Shown here piece after piece: positions 1 through 8,540 of a stretch of 64,000 nucleotides of DNA. The stretch is from Prevotellaceae bacterium UBA1746 (GTDB lineage: Bacteria > Bacteroidota > Bacteroidia > Bacteroidales > Bacteroidaceae). Numbering within the stretch: the first letter of the stretch is position 1; each line of letters starts with the position of its first letter. Made by a program: the position numbers and the translations under genes. The notes beneath the pieces were generated by a model. The model had not been told where the DNA came from. It did no database searches and worked only from the letters and a program-made list of their open reading frames with translations. The stretch spans positions 5,269 through 69,268 of the forward strand of contig CAJPJR010000005.1 in assembly GCA_905369775.1 (NCBI GenBank), given 5' to 3'.

Positions 1-1037
1 AGCGCACGGGCGATGTCGCGCGCGGCGAGATAGATATTGCCCGTGGCGTAGTAGATGCGGTCGAGATAGTCTTTGTTGTTCTTGTCGCGCAGCATGCGTT
101 TGAGGCGGTCGAGCATTTTTTGCGTGCTCTGTGCGGTGGTGACGGCCTCGGTTTGGAGCATACGTGCTTGGAAGGCCAGTTCGTAGGCCGGACTTTGGGC
201 CAGGCAACGATCTAAGGCGCGGTAGGCCGCCGCTTTCTCCCCGCGTTCGAGCTGGACTTGGGCGAGGAGGTAGTAGAGACGGGCTTTTTCGAAGCCGTTT
301 TTGCCGTGGCGTGCCGCCCGTTCGAGATAGGGGATGGCTTCGGCGGTGTTGTTGCGCGCGAGCAGCAAGTCGGCCATCGAACGGTCGCGCTCAGTTTCCA
401 AACGTTTGGGGAGTCGCTCTCGAGCCAGACGTTGGGCGACGTCCTCGGCATCGTAGAGCCAGCCGAGTGCCACGTCGCTGCGCATGAGCCATATGCGTGC
501 TTCTGCCACGACCTCGGGTTCGGCGGCGTAGAAGCGAGTGAGGTGGGCGAAAGTGGAGGCAGCGGCAAGGAAGTCGCCCTGTTGGAACTGGGCTTTGCCC
601 ATGAGCAACCAGGCGTTTTTGAGGAAGGGGTTGAACTCCTTGCGCGAGAGATAGGCTTTGAGTCGGGGCGAAGCGTTGCTCCCCACTTTGACGGCGGGCT
701 TGCGCTTGATGCTGTGCAGTTGGATGGCTTTCTCACACTTGGTGACGGCGCGCTCGAAGTTGGTTTTACCGAGTCCGAGCTGCTTGGTGTAGCCCACTTC
801 GAAGACGGGGAGGCGTCGCGTGAAGTCTTCGCGCAGTCCGTTGCGTTGGGCTTCTTCGCCGTCTTGGTAGGCCACGGTTGCGTTGTAGAACACGTTGTAG
901 CGAGTCACGAACGACTGCCACCGCCTGGAAAGGGCGGTGTTCTGTTGCGTGGAGCAGCCGGCGAGCAGCACGCTGAGGACGAAGAGAAGGGGCGCGAGGT
1001 GTTTGATGTGAAGAAAAGCGATGGCGCGAGCCGGCAG
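1..1037 (-). CDS. porW: PorW/SprE-like TPR lipoprotein of type IX secretion (partial)
   Basis: Partial gene: it reads leftwards and runs off the window, giving about 345 N-terminal residues. The predicted protein has a lipoprotein signal ending in LLAGC, then a segment containing WQSFVTRYNVFYNATVAY, then helical TPR-like repeats (for example AEAIPYLERAARHGKNG, then RLKRMLRDKNNKDYLDRIYY). The RYNVxYN motif after the lipobox and the KNxDYxDxIYY segment are what I associate with SprE/PorW, an outer-membrane lipoprotein needed for T9SS export and gliding. The start is unclear. No ATG, GTG or TTG lies in frame ahead of the signal peptide, so I placed it at an in-frame CTG just after the upstream permease stop. 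A non-standard start or a sequence error is possible. It is the last gene of a leftward cluster after the permease. Confidence 0.72.
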   Translation of the reverse strand, partial: MPARAIAFLHIKHLAPLLFVLSVLLAGCSTQQNTALSRRWQSFVTRYNVFYNATVAYQDGEEAQRNGLREDFTRRLPVFEVGYTKQLGLGKTNFERAVTKCEKAIQLHSIKRKPAVKVGSNASPRLKAYLSRKEFNPFLKNAWLLMGKAQFQQGDFLAAASTFAHLTRFYAAEPEVVAEARIWLMRSDVALGWLYDAEDVAQRLARERLPKRLETERDRSMADLLLARNNTAEAIPYLERAARHGKNGFEKARLYYLLAQVQLERGEKAAAYRALDRCLAQSPAYELAFQARMLQTEAVTTAQSTQKMLDRLKRMLRDKNNKDYLDRIYYATGNIYLAARDIARA

Positions 1038-1066
1038 CCGGTCGGAGTCAGCTGCAGGTCGTGGGG

Positions 1067-1903
1067 TTATACTTGTTGGGCGGTGCCTTTGTTTGTGGAA
1101 CGTCGGAGGACGGATTTTATTGTGCGCGCAAGGAAATAAAGCACGACACTCACCACGATGATCGAGGCGCCGGAGGGAACATTGAGCAGATAGGACAGAA
1201 ACAGCCCGCCGAGGCAGTCGACAAAACCGACAACCATGGAAACGAGCACCATGTTCCGGAAACTACGGACGAAAAGTCCGGCGGTGAGTTGGGGAATGGA
1301 GAGGAGCGAAACGACCAAGATGATACCGACCATGCGGAGACAGCCCACGATGGTCAAGGCCATAATGAGGGTGAGGGCGGTTTCAAATGCGCGCACGGGC
1401 AAGCCTTGAGTGCGGGCGAAATCGGGATCGTAGGCGACGGTGACGATGATGCGCTCGAAGACGAAGAAGAAGAGCAGCGTGAAGGCGGTGAGCAGGCCCA
1501 TTAGTTGGAGATCGCTGCGCGAGATGCTGAGTATGTCACCGAAAAGATAGGTGGGCAAATCGGTCATGAAGCCGGGAGCAAGATAGGCAAAGAGAATGCC
1601 GATGCTCATGCCGAGGGTCCAAATCATGGCGACGGCACTGTCCGAACGGACGTCGCGCCTGCGACTGAGCCAGTCGATGCCCAACCCGCCGACCAGGGCG
1701 AATGCGGCGGCACCGAGCAGAGGGGAGAAGCCGAAGAAGGCGCCCATTCCCACACCGCCCAGAGAGGCGTGCGCCATCCCTCCGCCGGCAATGACCAAGC
1801 GGCGCGTCACGACGTAACTGCCCACGCAGGCACAGAGTAGGCTGCTGAGGAGGGCGCCGAGGAGGGCGTATTGGAAAAAGGTGTAGGAGAGAATGGATAA
1901 CAT
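1067..1903 (-). CDS. ABC-3 family metal transporter permease (ZnuB/MntB-like)
   Basis: A 278-residue polytopic membrane protein with about eight hydrophobic segments. The features AGGGMAHASLGGVGMG near residue 40 and IVGCLRMVGIILVVSLL near residue 185 are typical of the ABC-3 permeases that import Zn2+ or Mn2+ with a periplasmic binding protein and an ATPase. Neither of those partners is in this window, so the metal cannot be assigned. ATG start. It sits 48 bp after the small membrane protein upstream, and the PorW-like gene follows almost directly, so the three are probably co-transcribed. Confidence 0.88.
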   Translation of the reverse strand: MLSILSYTFFQYALLGALLSSLLCACVGSYVVTRRLVIAGGGMAHASLGGVGMGAFFGFSPLLGAAAFALVGGLGIDWLSRRRDVRSDSAVAMIWTLGMSIGILFAYLAPGFMTDLPTYLFGDILSISRSDLQLMGLLTAFTLLFFFVFERIIVTVAYDPDFARTQGLPVRAFETALTLIMALTIVGCLRMVGIILVVSLLSIPQLTAGLFVRSFRNMVLVSMVVGFVDCLGGLFLSYLLNVPSGASIIVVSVVLYFLARTIKSVLRRSTNKGTAQQV

Positions 1904-1951
1904 GCCGTGGGGCGAAAATGAAATTGGATTAGTGGGAACGACCGATGTGGA

Positions 1952-2383
1952 TTAGTGTGGACGATCGATGCGGCGTTCGCCGACGAGGAGGATGACATCG
2001 TCTTTGAGTTCGTCGGGCAGGGCCACGCCGCGCAGTTGCAGCGAACGGATCCACCCGGCGACTTCTTCGGAGCGGAGGGTGGTGAGCACTTCGTTGAACT
2101 CGTCGATCTCGCTGTCGCTGTATTGGTCGGAGCTGCGACCGCGGAAGCGATCGAGTTCTTCGTCTTCGTAATACTCGATGTCGCGACTCACGGCGGCGAG
2201 CAGGCTGTCTTTTTCGCAGGTTTCGTGCAGTCCACAACAACCGGCCGCGGCGCTTTCGCGAACTTCGGGCATTTTTTCAAGTCGGCCTTCGCGTATTTCG
2301 CGTTCCAGCCACCATTGTCGCACAAGACCGGCGATGGCGGCGACGACGCCGAGAACGATGAGAAGGAGAATGAGTTTTGTCAC
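1952..2383 (-). CDS. Small conserved membrane-anchored protein with CC-x5-C motif
   Basis: A 143-residue protein of unknown function. It has one N-terminal transmembrane segment (residues 4-22), a basic and tryptophan-containing stretch just after it, then CCGLHETC at residues 49-56 and an acidic C-terminal half (DIEYYEDEELDRF). The C49/C50/C56 cluster could bind a metal, which would fit the neighbouring metal permease, but this is inference. The start is GTG (GTGACAAAACTC); I see no better ATG. It lies 90 bp downstream of aroA and 48 bp upstream of the permease gene, in the same orientation. Confidence 0.65.
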   Translation of the reverse strand: MTKLILLLIVLGVVAAIAGLVRQWWLEREIREGRLEKMPEVRESAAAGCCGLHETCEKDSLLAAVSRDIEYYEDEELDRFRGRSSDQYSDSEIDEFNEVLTTLRSEEVAGWIRSLQLRGVALPDELKDDVILLVGERRIDRPH

Positions 2384-2473
2384 GTGTAAGAGGGAATTTG
2401 AGGACAGACCGCGCCGCGCCGGGAATGAAGGAGCGAACTAAGAAAACGACGGATCGGCTTAGCACATGAAAAG

Positions 2474-3727
2474 TCAACCCAATCGGCGCAAATCGTCCCA
2501 ATAGTGAGGATAAGACTTGCTGATTACTTCGGGATGATGGATTTCGACTGCTCCGGTCACGAGGGCTGCAGGCGCAAAGGCCAGCGCCATGCGGTGGTCG
2601 TCATAGGTGTGGATTTGCGGAACGTCACCTCCGTCAAGCGGTTGCTGAGATGGGGCCTCGGGCACGTATTGCAATGTGCCGGGAGCGGGGGAGGTGAGGT
2701 GCACTCCGAATTGTTGGAGTTCTTGGGTAAGGGCGGCAATGCGGTCGGTCTCTTTGATGTGGAGTGAGGCGAGTCCCGTGAAACGGAAGGCGCGTCGGAG
2801 GAGGGCGCAAGTGACGACGAGCGTTTGTGCCAGATCGGGAGTGGCCGAAAAATCACGTTGATAAAGTGTGGAAATGGGGGCGTTTTGTTTCGTCAAGCAG
2901 GCACCTTCGCGTGTGAATTCGGTCTTCACGCCGAGCGGTGCAAAGAGATCGACACAAGCCGCGTCACCTTGTACGCTTTCTGCGTGCAATCCGCGGAGCA
3001 ACACGCGCGTTTCCGGATCGGGGGAGAGTGCCACGAGCTCATACCAGTAGGACGCGGCACTCCAATCCGGTTCGACGGCGAAAGACGTTGGGCCGTGGTA
3101 GGCCGCGGACGGGACGTAGAGCTGATTTCCCTCCCATTTTGCTTCGACGCCAAAGGTTTTCATGAGCGAGAGCGTCATGGAAATATAAGGTGCCGATGCG
3201 ATTTCTCCGCGCAGTTGGAGGTGGAGACCCTGTTCGAGGGTGGGAGCGATCATGAGCAGGGCCGAGACATACTGCGAACTGATCTGAGCGGGGAGTTCCA
3301 CCGTTCCGCCACGCAATTTCTTCCCGCTGATGCGGAGGGGCGGGAAGCCTTCTTCCGCTGCATAGTCGATTTCCGCACCAAGTGCGCGAAGGGCTTCGAC
3401 AAGCGGGGCGATGGGCCGCTGTTTCATGCGCTGACTGCCGGTGAGGAGGAAAGTCTTTCCGACACGCGTGGCGAGAAAAGCCGTGAGAAAGCGCATGGCG
3501 GTACCGGCCGCGCCGATGTCGAGGAGAAGCGGTTCCTCCGATTGGGAATCACTCGCCACTTTTTCCAGCGCCGTTTCCATCGTTCGGGTGTCGTCGCTGT
3601 CCGAAAGGCCCGTGAGCGGACAAGGCATGTCACAAAGCGCACGAATTATGAGTGCGCGCGCCGAGATGCTTTTACTGGTCGGGAGGGTGATTTCCGCGCA
3701 GAAAGCACGAGGAAGTTGAATCAGCAT
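2474..3727 (-). CDS. aroA: 3-phosphoshikimate 1-carboxyvinyltransferase (EPSP synthase)
   Basis: A 417-residue protein that transfers the enolpyruvyl group of PEP to shikimate-3-phosphate, the sixth step of the shikimate pathway. The N-terminal substrate-binding motif LPTSKSISARAL (residues 16-27), the central GAAGTAMRFLTAF stretch and the C-terminal DDHRMALAFAP signature match the family, and the length is typical of Bacteroidales AroA. ATG start. The DedA gene ends 33 bp upstream, so co-transcription is likely. I see no other aromatic biosynthesis gene nearby. Confidence 0.95.
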   Translation of the reverse strand: MLIQLPRAFCAEITLPTSKSISARALIIRALCDMPCPLTGLSDSDDTRTMETALEKVASDSQSEEPLLLDIGAAGTAMRFLTAFLATRVGKTFLLTGSQRMKQRPIAPLVEALRALGAEIDYAAEEGFPPLRISGKKLRGGTVELPAQISSQYVSALLMIAPTLEQGLHLQLRGEIASAPYISMTLSLMKTFGVEAKWEGNQLYVPSAAYHGPTSFAVEPDWSAASYWYELVALSPDPETRVLLRGLHAESVQGDAACVDLFAPLGVKTEFTREGACLTKQNAPISTLYQRDFSATPDLAQTLVVTCALLRRAFRFTGLASLHIKETDRIAALTQELQQFGVHLTSPAPGTLQYVPEAPSQQPLDGGDVPQIHTYDDHRMALAFAPAALVTGAVEIHHPEVISKSYPHYWDDLRRLG

Positions 3728-3760
3728 GTGCGTTGGCGGTTGAATGAAGAGAGAAACAAG

Positions 3761-4453
3761 TCAGTGGACGTTTTCGTCGCTGCATTGGGCGTTTCCGTCG
3801 GTCTTTCCTTGTTTCGTTTTCTGATGACGCCAATATTTGTAGACGGCATAGGCGAGCAAGAGCCCGACGATGCCGATGAGGGCGTAGCCGATCTCGTGGC
3901 TGTAGCGATTGGCGCGATCCATCACCTGTTCGGTGGTTTTGAGATCAGGAAAAGCGGTGGGAATCACGTAGAAACCCAGGAAAGCGAGCACGCAGTTCCA
4001 TGCGCCGGCACCGAGGGTGGTGTAGAGCAGGAATTTACCGAGGTGCATGCGCGACAAACCCGCGGGAATGCTGATGAGTTGTCGCACGCCCGGCACCAGT
4101 CGTCCCACCAAAGTGGAAACCACCCCGTGGTGGCGGAAGAAACGTTCGCTCTTTTCGATTGCCTCCCGGTCGATCAGCAGCATTTTTGCCCATTTTGTCT
4201 CTGCCAATCGGTAGATGACCGGGCGTCCCAGCCAATAAGCCAACGCATAGTTGATGAGTCCGCCGAGATCCGCTCCCAAGGTGGCTACCACCACGACCAA
4301 AACGATGTCGAGTGTGCCCTGTTGCGCCAGCCAAGCAGCGGGAGGAACGACGGCTTCCGAAGGAAAGGGAATGAACGAGCTTTCGATGGCCATGCCGACG
4401 AAGATGACCCAATAGCTGAGGTGGTTGAGCACCCAAAGGATGATAGCTGCCAT
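3761..4453 (-). CDS. DedA family inner-membrane protein
   Basis: A 230-residue membrane protein of the DedA/SNARE-associated (VTT) family, now linked to lipid scrambling and undecaprenyl-phosphate recycling. Visible family features are the acidic/proline motif ESSFIPFPSEAV (residues 24-35), a GG-containing loop before a membrane re-entry, and GRLVPGVRQLISIPAG (about residues 117-132) with the conserved arginine. The C-terminus is short and basic (YKYWRHQKTKQGK). ATG start. It heads the leftward group with aroA. The 249 bp upstream, up to the clostripain stop, contains no gene I can see. Confidence 0.9.
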   Translation of the reverse strand: MAAIILWVLNHLSYWVIFVGMAIESSFIPFPSEAVVPPAAWLAQQGTLDIVLVVVVATLGADLGGLINYALAYWLGRPVIYRLAETKWAKMLLIDREAIEKSERFFRHHGVVSTLVGRLVPGVRQLISIPAGLSRMHLGKFLLYTTLGAGAWNCVLAFLGFYVIPTAFPDLKTTEQVMDRANRYSHEIGYALIGIVGLLLAYAVYKYWRHQKTKQGKTDGNAQCSDENVH

Positions 4454-4702
4454 GAAGAGAGAGGGAGAGATGAAAAGAAATTAGGAAGGAAGAAGAGGAA
4501 AATAGGGAGGAAATGCAAGAACGGAGTGCGTGGACGCGCAAGCTTCGCCGGCCGACTGCTGTTTCGACCGACGAAGCTTATATACCGGCGAGGCGGTTAT
4601 ATAAACTACGGGGCGGAGGCTTTCACATCGGTCGGTCTCTTTTTTGAGCACGCCCATTTTTTCCGACCTACTGCTTTCTTGCCACCCGCGTCACACTATC
4701 TA

Positions 4703-6118
4703 TTACCATCCCGCGGCTTTCCATCCTGCGACGCGGTACCATTCGGTGTCGCGGAAGGTAGTGTTCAGATTACCCTGCGGGCAGCGGGCCGCATTGTCGG
4801 CATAGCGCTGTTGCGGCACGAACATCGAAACGCCGCAATAGTTGCGTTCGTTCACATAAATGGCGTCGTTGTAATCCTGCGTGTTGCGCCAGTTGCCTTT
4901 CCACCAGTATTGTCGTCCGGCGCCCATACCGGTGTAGAAACGTTTCGTGGTCCCTTTGTACACAATGGCGCGGTCGAGTGCTTTCTGCACTTTCTCGAAA
5001 TCTTCGGCCGGCAGAAATTGGCGCAAGGCATCGCTCATGTCGAAATACTCCGGACGATAGAAGAAATAGCTCGAATAGCGAGAATAAGGTTGCACGTTCT
5101 CCGTGTTGGGGTAGTTGGGCAATCCCTGTGCATTGAGCGCGGGTAGATCTTTCGGTAGCACCTTCGCCAGCGAGTCGGCCACCGCCTGCAGATCGGCGGT
5201 GCGCAAAATCGAGAACACCACCCCGAAATTCTCAACATAGGGCTGACTGCCCTTACCGAGATAGTAGTCGACATAGGTTTTGCCCAGATCGGTAATGTCT
5301 TGTGAGAAGTAACCCTGGCGGAGCAAGTCGGTGTAGAATCCTCCAATGGCCGAAATTTGCATGGGCGATCCCGCTACATAGTCCGCTACATCGCGCAGCG
5401 CATAGGCCACTTCAATGCATTGCATTTCGCAGCAGTCGTTGTGTATGAAACGGAGATGAATACCACTGCGTTGCACGGCCTTGGCAATGTCTTCCACATT
5501 CATTTCGTAGGGGAAGTCGCCGAGCGTCGCTTTGTCCGTGGCCATGTTCCCGTTCTTGCCCACGTCCATGCCGTAGCTTTGGGGGCGGAAGCGGCGCACC
5601 GCATTTTTCGCCGCCTTCCCGCCGGAGGTGAGAATGGGATTCGACGTGGTGGGATGTGCTTCGCGATAGTTTCGCGCCCCCGGAATCCATCCACTCGCAT
5701 GGCTCCACAGCACCAATCCGTATTGTTCGGCGGTGAAGTCATTTTTCATGATGTTGAGCACTTCGGTGAGGGTGTTGGGATCTGCCGAATTGAGGTCCTC
5801 TTTCCATTGCTTCACCAATTTCGGCGCGCCATATCCCCGAGCAATTTCGTAGAGTCGGGGCGCTCCCGCGTCGTCGATGTAAAGCAACACCCGTTCCCCG
5901 TCGTGGAGATAGGGTGCGCCATTCATCATTTCGGTGCTGTCTTGCAAAAAATATTGACCGTAGCCGAGCGAGTTTTGCGCGGCCATATAGATTAGCACCG
6001 TCTGTTTCTTCGTCGGTTGCGGTATCGGTTCGTCTCTCGTTGTGTCGCAAGCTGCGAAGGACAGGCCGATGCCGACCAGCAAGAGTGTGTTGAGGAGGAA
6101 AGAGCAAAGTCTGTTCAT
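4703..6118 (-). CDS. Clostripain-family (C11) cysteine peptidase lipoprotein
   Basis: A 471-residue secreted lipoprotein: the signal peptide ends in FAAC with Cys24 as the lipidated residue. The caspase-like fold typical of C11 peptidases is marked by the strand VLIYMAAQNSL (residues 41-51), the histidine motif LWSHASGW (His140) and the cysteine motif HNDCCEMQ (Cys229/Cys230), the expected His/Cys dyad. C11 enzymes cleave after Arg or Lys and usually self-activate; substrate preference cannot be read from sequence. The stop of the DUF4230 gene lies 6 bp before the ATG, so this is the last gene of a three-gene operon. Confidence 0.87.
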   Translation of the reverse strand: MNRLCSFLLNTLLLVGIGLSFAACDTTRDEPIPQPTKKQTVLIYMAAQNSLGYGQYFLQDSTEMMNGAPYLHDGERVLLYIDDAGAPRLYEIARGYGAPKLVKQWKEDLNSADPNTLTEVLNIMKNDFTAEQYGLVLWSHASGWIPGARNYREAHPTTSNPILTSGGKAAKNAVRRFRPQSYGMDVGKNGNMATDKATLGDFPYEMNVEDIAKAVQRSGIHLRFIHNDCCEMQCIEVAYALRDVADYVAGSPMQISAIGGFYTDLLRQGYFSQDITDLGKTYVDYYLGKGSQPYVENFGVVFSILRTADLQAVADSLAKVLPKDLPALNAQGLPNYPNTENVQPYSRYSSYFFYRPEYFDMSDALRQFLPAEDFEKVQKALDRAIVYKGTTKRFYTGMGAGRQYWWKGNWRNTQDYNDAIYVNERNYCGVSMFVPQQRYADNAARCPQGNLNTTFRDTEWYRVAGWKAAGW

Positions 6119-6124
6119 GAGCTA

Positions 6125-7096
6125 TCAGTTGTTTTTACCGTCGCCGAACACGATGTTGACGTCGTTGTATCCCAAAGCAGTGAAAAGTTTACGGAACTGT
6201 TCTTCCGCATTGCGTCGTGCCAGGCTAAGATTCTCGGCACTGAGCGCGCGCCGCTTCATGGCTTCCGCCGCTTGAGTGCGCAGTTGCTGTTTGGCGTCGG
6301 CATTCCAATTGCCTTCTTGCACGAACACCGTGGTGCGCGTGTCGTTGATGAAATCGCCGTCGAGCAGCCCCACGTCAGGCAAGTGGAGCAGCACGGTTTT
6401 ACCCTGCACCTTGCACCAGTCGACGGGTAGGTTGCTCATGTCGATGCCGATGCGCAGGGTGCCGCGGTAGACGCACACCAATTGTTTCTGGGTGGAAAGC
6501 AAAGAACTCTCATTCTTTTCCACCAATTCTTCCGTGTCGACCGAAAGAAATTCCCATTGTCCGATGTCGCGCAGCGCACGAATCTCCTCGGGTGTGGAAT
6601 CGATGGCTTGTTTTTGCTCGGCAAACAGCCCGTCGCCGTCGAAATACACCTTTTTGATGCGATAGCCCACGAAGGCCAAGGCACAGAGCACCAGTAGAGA
6701 GAGCGTGAAGCGCCATTTGCGAAAGACGAATTTGATGAACCACCACAGGCCACTCAACACCGCCAGCAGACAACCGTTGTCTTTGGGCGGAAGCTTCGCC
6801 GCCGTGGGTGTTTCCGCGTTCGGGTCGTTCGTTGCGGGCAGTGCCGTCTCCGTGAGTTGCGCATCCGTTGCAGTGGTCGGTTGCGTTTCTCCCGGCACAC
6901 TCGCCGCCGTGGGTGCACTTTCCGCTTCTTCCGCCTTCGTTTCGTTCGTCGGAAGCTGCTCCGCCGCGTTTTCCTCCGCGGTGCTCGGTTCGTCGCCGGC
7001 CGTCGAGTTCGTCGACATCGGTACCTGGCCGATGGTCATTTGTGGGTGCTCTGCAAGCTCCTGCGCCGAGTTTTGGAGTTCGTTGTCGTTCTTCAT
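6125..7096 (-). CDS. DUF4230 domain protein with disordered N-terminus
   Basis: A 323-residue protein. The first about 105 residues are Ala/Thr/Glu/Pro-rich and probably disordered. A single transmembrane segment follows (about 122-146), then a DUF4230 domain that runs to the end. It includes LLHLPDVGLLDGDF and the closing FTALGYNDVNIVF, which parallels the end of the next DUF4230 gene upstream. DUF4230 has no established function and is found in membrane-anchored or lipoprotein forms. Its ATG overlaps the stop of the upstream paralogue by 4 bp, and the clostripain gene follows 6 bp after its stop. That tight three-gene arrangement suggests shared expression and possibly a shared envelope role. 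Confidence 0.8.
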   Translation of the reverse strand: MKNDNELQNSAQELAEHPQMTIGQVPMSTNSTAGDEPSTAEENAAEQLPTNETKAEEAESAPTAASVPGETQPTTATDAQLTETALPATNDPNAETPTAAKLPPKDNGCLLAVLSGLWWFIKFVFRKWRFTLSLLVLCALAFVGYRIKKVYFDGDGLFAEQKQAIDSTPEEIRALRDIGQWEFLSVDTEELVEKNESSLLSTQKQLVCVYRGTLRIGIDMSNLPVDWCKVQGKTVLLHLPDVGLLDGDFINDTRTTVFVQEGNWNADAKQQLRTQAAEAMKRRALSAENLSLARRNAEEQFRKLFTALGYNDVNIVFGDGKNN

Positions 7097-7779
7097 GAAG
7101 CGGGCGTGTTGAGGGTTCTTACGCGACGGATGAGGTCCTTGTTGTCATAGTCTTTTCGAAATCTCACCACGATGTTACTTTCGGGGTAACCCAATTGTTT
7201 GAGCATCGGGATCAGCACCCGCGCCGCGGCATTTCGCGAAGCTTCCACCAGTCCATATTGGCCGATGTGCTGTTTGATGCTGTCTTCGCCCTGTTTGGCC
7301 AATTGTGTGATTTCCTCGTCGTTGAAATTCGAGCGGAAAGTGGATACGTATTGTCGCGCCGCCTTGAAGTCGATGTGCGATGCGGTGATGACGATTTGCG
7401 GATCGGGCAGCGTGATGATGATCATCGAGTCGGTGCGCTGCACGTTGGTCGAGTCGAAGGTCGAGAAATCGACATAGCCCTTGAGTGTCACGTCCAGCGG
7501 CACGGCCACTTTGCGGTAGCCGGGCTTGTCGATGTCGAGCAAGCGCCCGCCGATTTTCCCGTTGTCGGAAAAGAGCACCACTTTGTGCACCTTACACTCG
7601 GTGGTGTAGAGCTTGTTTTGCTGCTGCGCGCGCATCACCACCTGTTTCACCGTGTCGATGGGGGTTTGAGGGCGTGCGGTGGCCACGGCTGACGAATCGT
7701 CTCCTCGCGTGCCGCTTGTTTTGTTGTGGCAGGCCGCGAGGCTCAGCGAGAGGAGTATGATGAAAAATAGTCTTGTCAT
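7093..7779 (-). CDS. DUF4230 domain lipoprotein
   Basis: A 228-residue lipoprotein with signal MTRLFFIILLSLSLAAC and the lipidated cysteine at position 17. The rest is a DUF4230 domain with LPDPQIVITASHIDF in the middle and LGYPESNIVVRF near the end. The open frame extends 37 codons further upstream, but I chose this ATG because it places the lipoprotein signal correctly and leaves room for a good promoter at 7799-7829. It is the first gene of the leftward operon with the second DUF4230 protein (4-bp overlap) and the C11 peptidase. Confidence 0.8.
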   Translation of the reverse strand: MTRLFFIILLSLSLAACHNKTSGTRGDDSSAVATARPQTPIDTVKQVVMRAQQQNKLYTTECKVHKVVLFSDNGKIGGRLLDIDKPGYRKVAVPLDVTLKGYVDFSTFDSTNVQRTDSMIIITLPDPQIVITASHIDFKAARQYVSTFRSNFNDEEITQLAKQGEDSIKQHIGQYGLVEASRNAAARVLIPMLKQLGYPESNIVVRFRKDYDNKDLIRRVRTLNTPAS

Positions 7780-7798
7780 ATAAGTAAGTATGGTCTGG

Positions 7799-7829
7799 CA
7801 AATATAGCGATTATTTTCGGTCGGACAAT
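7799..7829 (-). promoter_or_regulatory. Bacteroides-type promoter for the DUF4230 operon
   Basis: On the minus strand, TATATTTG (7806 down to 7799) matches the -7 consensus TAnnTTTG, and ATTG (7829-7826) lies 19 nt upstream as the -33. Transcription should begin about 7791, giving a very short leader before the ATG at 7779. The -33 lies inside the palindrome CAATTG shared with the divergent promoter. Confidence 0.7.
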
Positions 7830-7858
7830 TGTCATGTAGCAATAATTTGCTATATTCG
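7826..7858 (+). promoter_or_regulatory. Divergent Bacteroides-type promoter for the DUF4738 lipoprotein
   Basis: TATATTCG (7851-7858) resembles the -7 element with one change, and ATTG (7828-7831) lies 19 nt upstream as the -33. It mirrors the minus-strand promoter exactly around the palindrome CAATTG (7826-7831), so the two promoters have overlapping -33 elements. Confidence 0.6.
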
Positions 7859-7888
7859 CAGCGAAAAAAGAAACACTCTTCACAAAGC

Positions 7889-8434
7889 ATGAAAAAGCTC
7901 TATTGGATGGCCGCGCTCGCGTTGGCCCTTTCGAGTCTTGCAGCCTGCGGCGGAAAATCCTCGTCGGGCCCCACGACCGATACCACCCAAGTCCCCCTTG
8001 CCGTAGAAGACGGCCCCGGCCGTGACGAAGCACGCACCGTGAAGGCCGATGCCCAATACAACGGCCACCAATATCATTTCGACATTGTCAGCACGCCCGA
8101 CGATTCGCTGCCTCGCGTCAAGGATCGTTTCGGCGACCCCTATCTCGACAACCGCATCACCGTGAGCGTCGTTCGCGACGGCGGAACGCCGGTGCAGTAT
8201 TCGTTCACGAAAGCCGATTTCTCTGCCGACGGCACCAAGAATCAGATTCTCGGCGGCATCGCTTTCAGCGGAGCAGATGCCGAAGGCCTGCATTTCGGCG
8301 CCCAATTGAACGCACCCGGTGACGAAGAGGGCGGAACGGCCTTCAAAATCACGCTTCCGCTCGTCGGATCCGGCAAACCGCACATCGTGCAGGATACCAA
8401 TCAAGACACCGCTTCCGATGACGTGATGGACTGA
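7889..8434 (+). CDS. Lipoprotein with DUF4738-like domain
   Basis: A 181-residue lipoprotein with signal MKKLYWMAALALALSSLAAC (Cys20). After a Ser/Thr-rich linker comes a beta-rich domain with RFGDPYLDNRITVSVVRDG, FTKADFS, then ILGGIAFSGADAEGLHFGAQ, which resembles DUF4738, a Bacteroidales lipoprotein family of unknown function. I chose this ATG, not earlier in-frame starts, because it begins the lipoprotein signal and fits the promoter at 7826-7858. It is a single-gene unit, divergent from the DUF4230 operon and followed by the tRNA promoter. Confidence 0.72.
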   Translation: MKKLYWMAALALALSSLAACGGKSSSGPTTDTTQVPLAVEDGPGRDEARTVKADAQYNGHQYHFDIVSTPDDSLPRVKDRFGDPYLDNRITVSVVRDGGTPVQYSFTKADFSADGTKNQILGGIAFSGADAEGLHFGAQLNAPGDEEGGTAFKITLPLVGSGKPHIVQDTNQDTASDDVMD

Positions 8435-8479
8435 TCGGAAAGAAAAAACGCTCGGAATCAAAAAAAAACTCCCCGAAAA

Positions 8480-8511
8480 TTTGGAGGCTACGCAAAAAGT
8501 CCGTACTTTTG
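8480..8511 (+). promoter_or_regulatory. Promoter of tRNA-His
   Basis: TTTG (8480-8483), 20 nt, then TACTTTTG (8504-8511): a full match to the Bacteroides sigma-70-type consensus. It lies 29 bp before the tRNA. Confidence 0.78.
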
Positions 8512-8540
8512 CATCGCCTTTCAGGAAGAAAGGTGCTCAT

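Noticed and set aside
258..1139. Plus-strand open frame opposite the PorW-like gene
   Set aside because: It has no domain or signal, and the minus-strand frame shows a lipobox and a PorW-type sequence.
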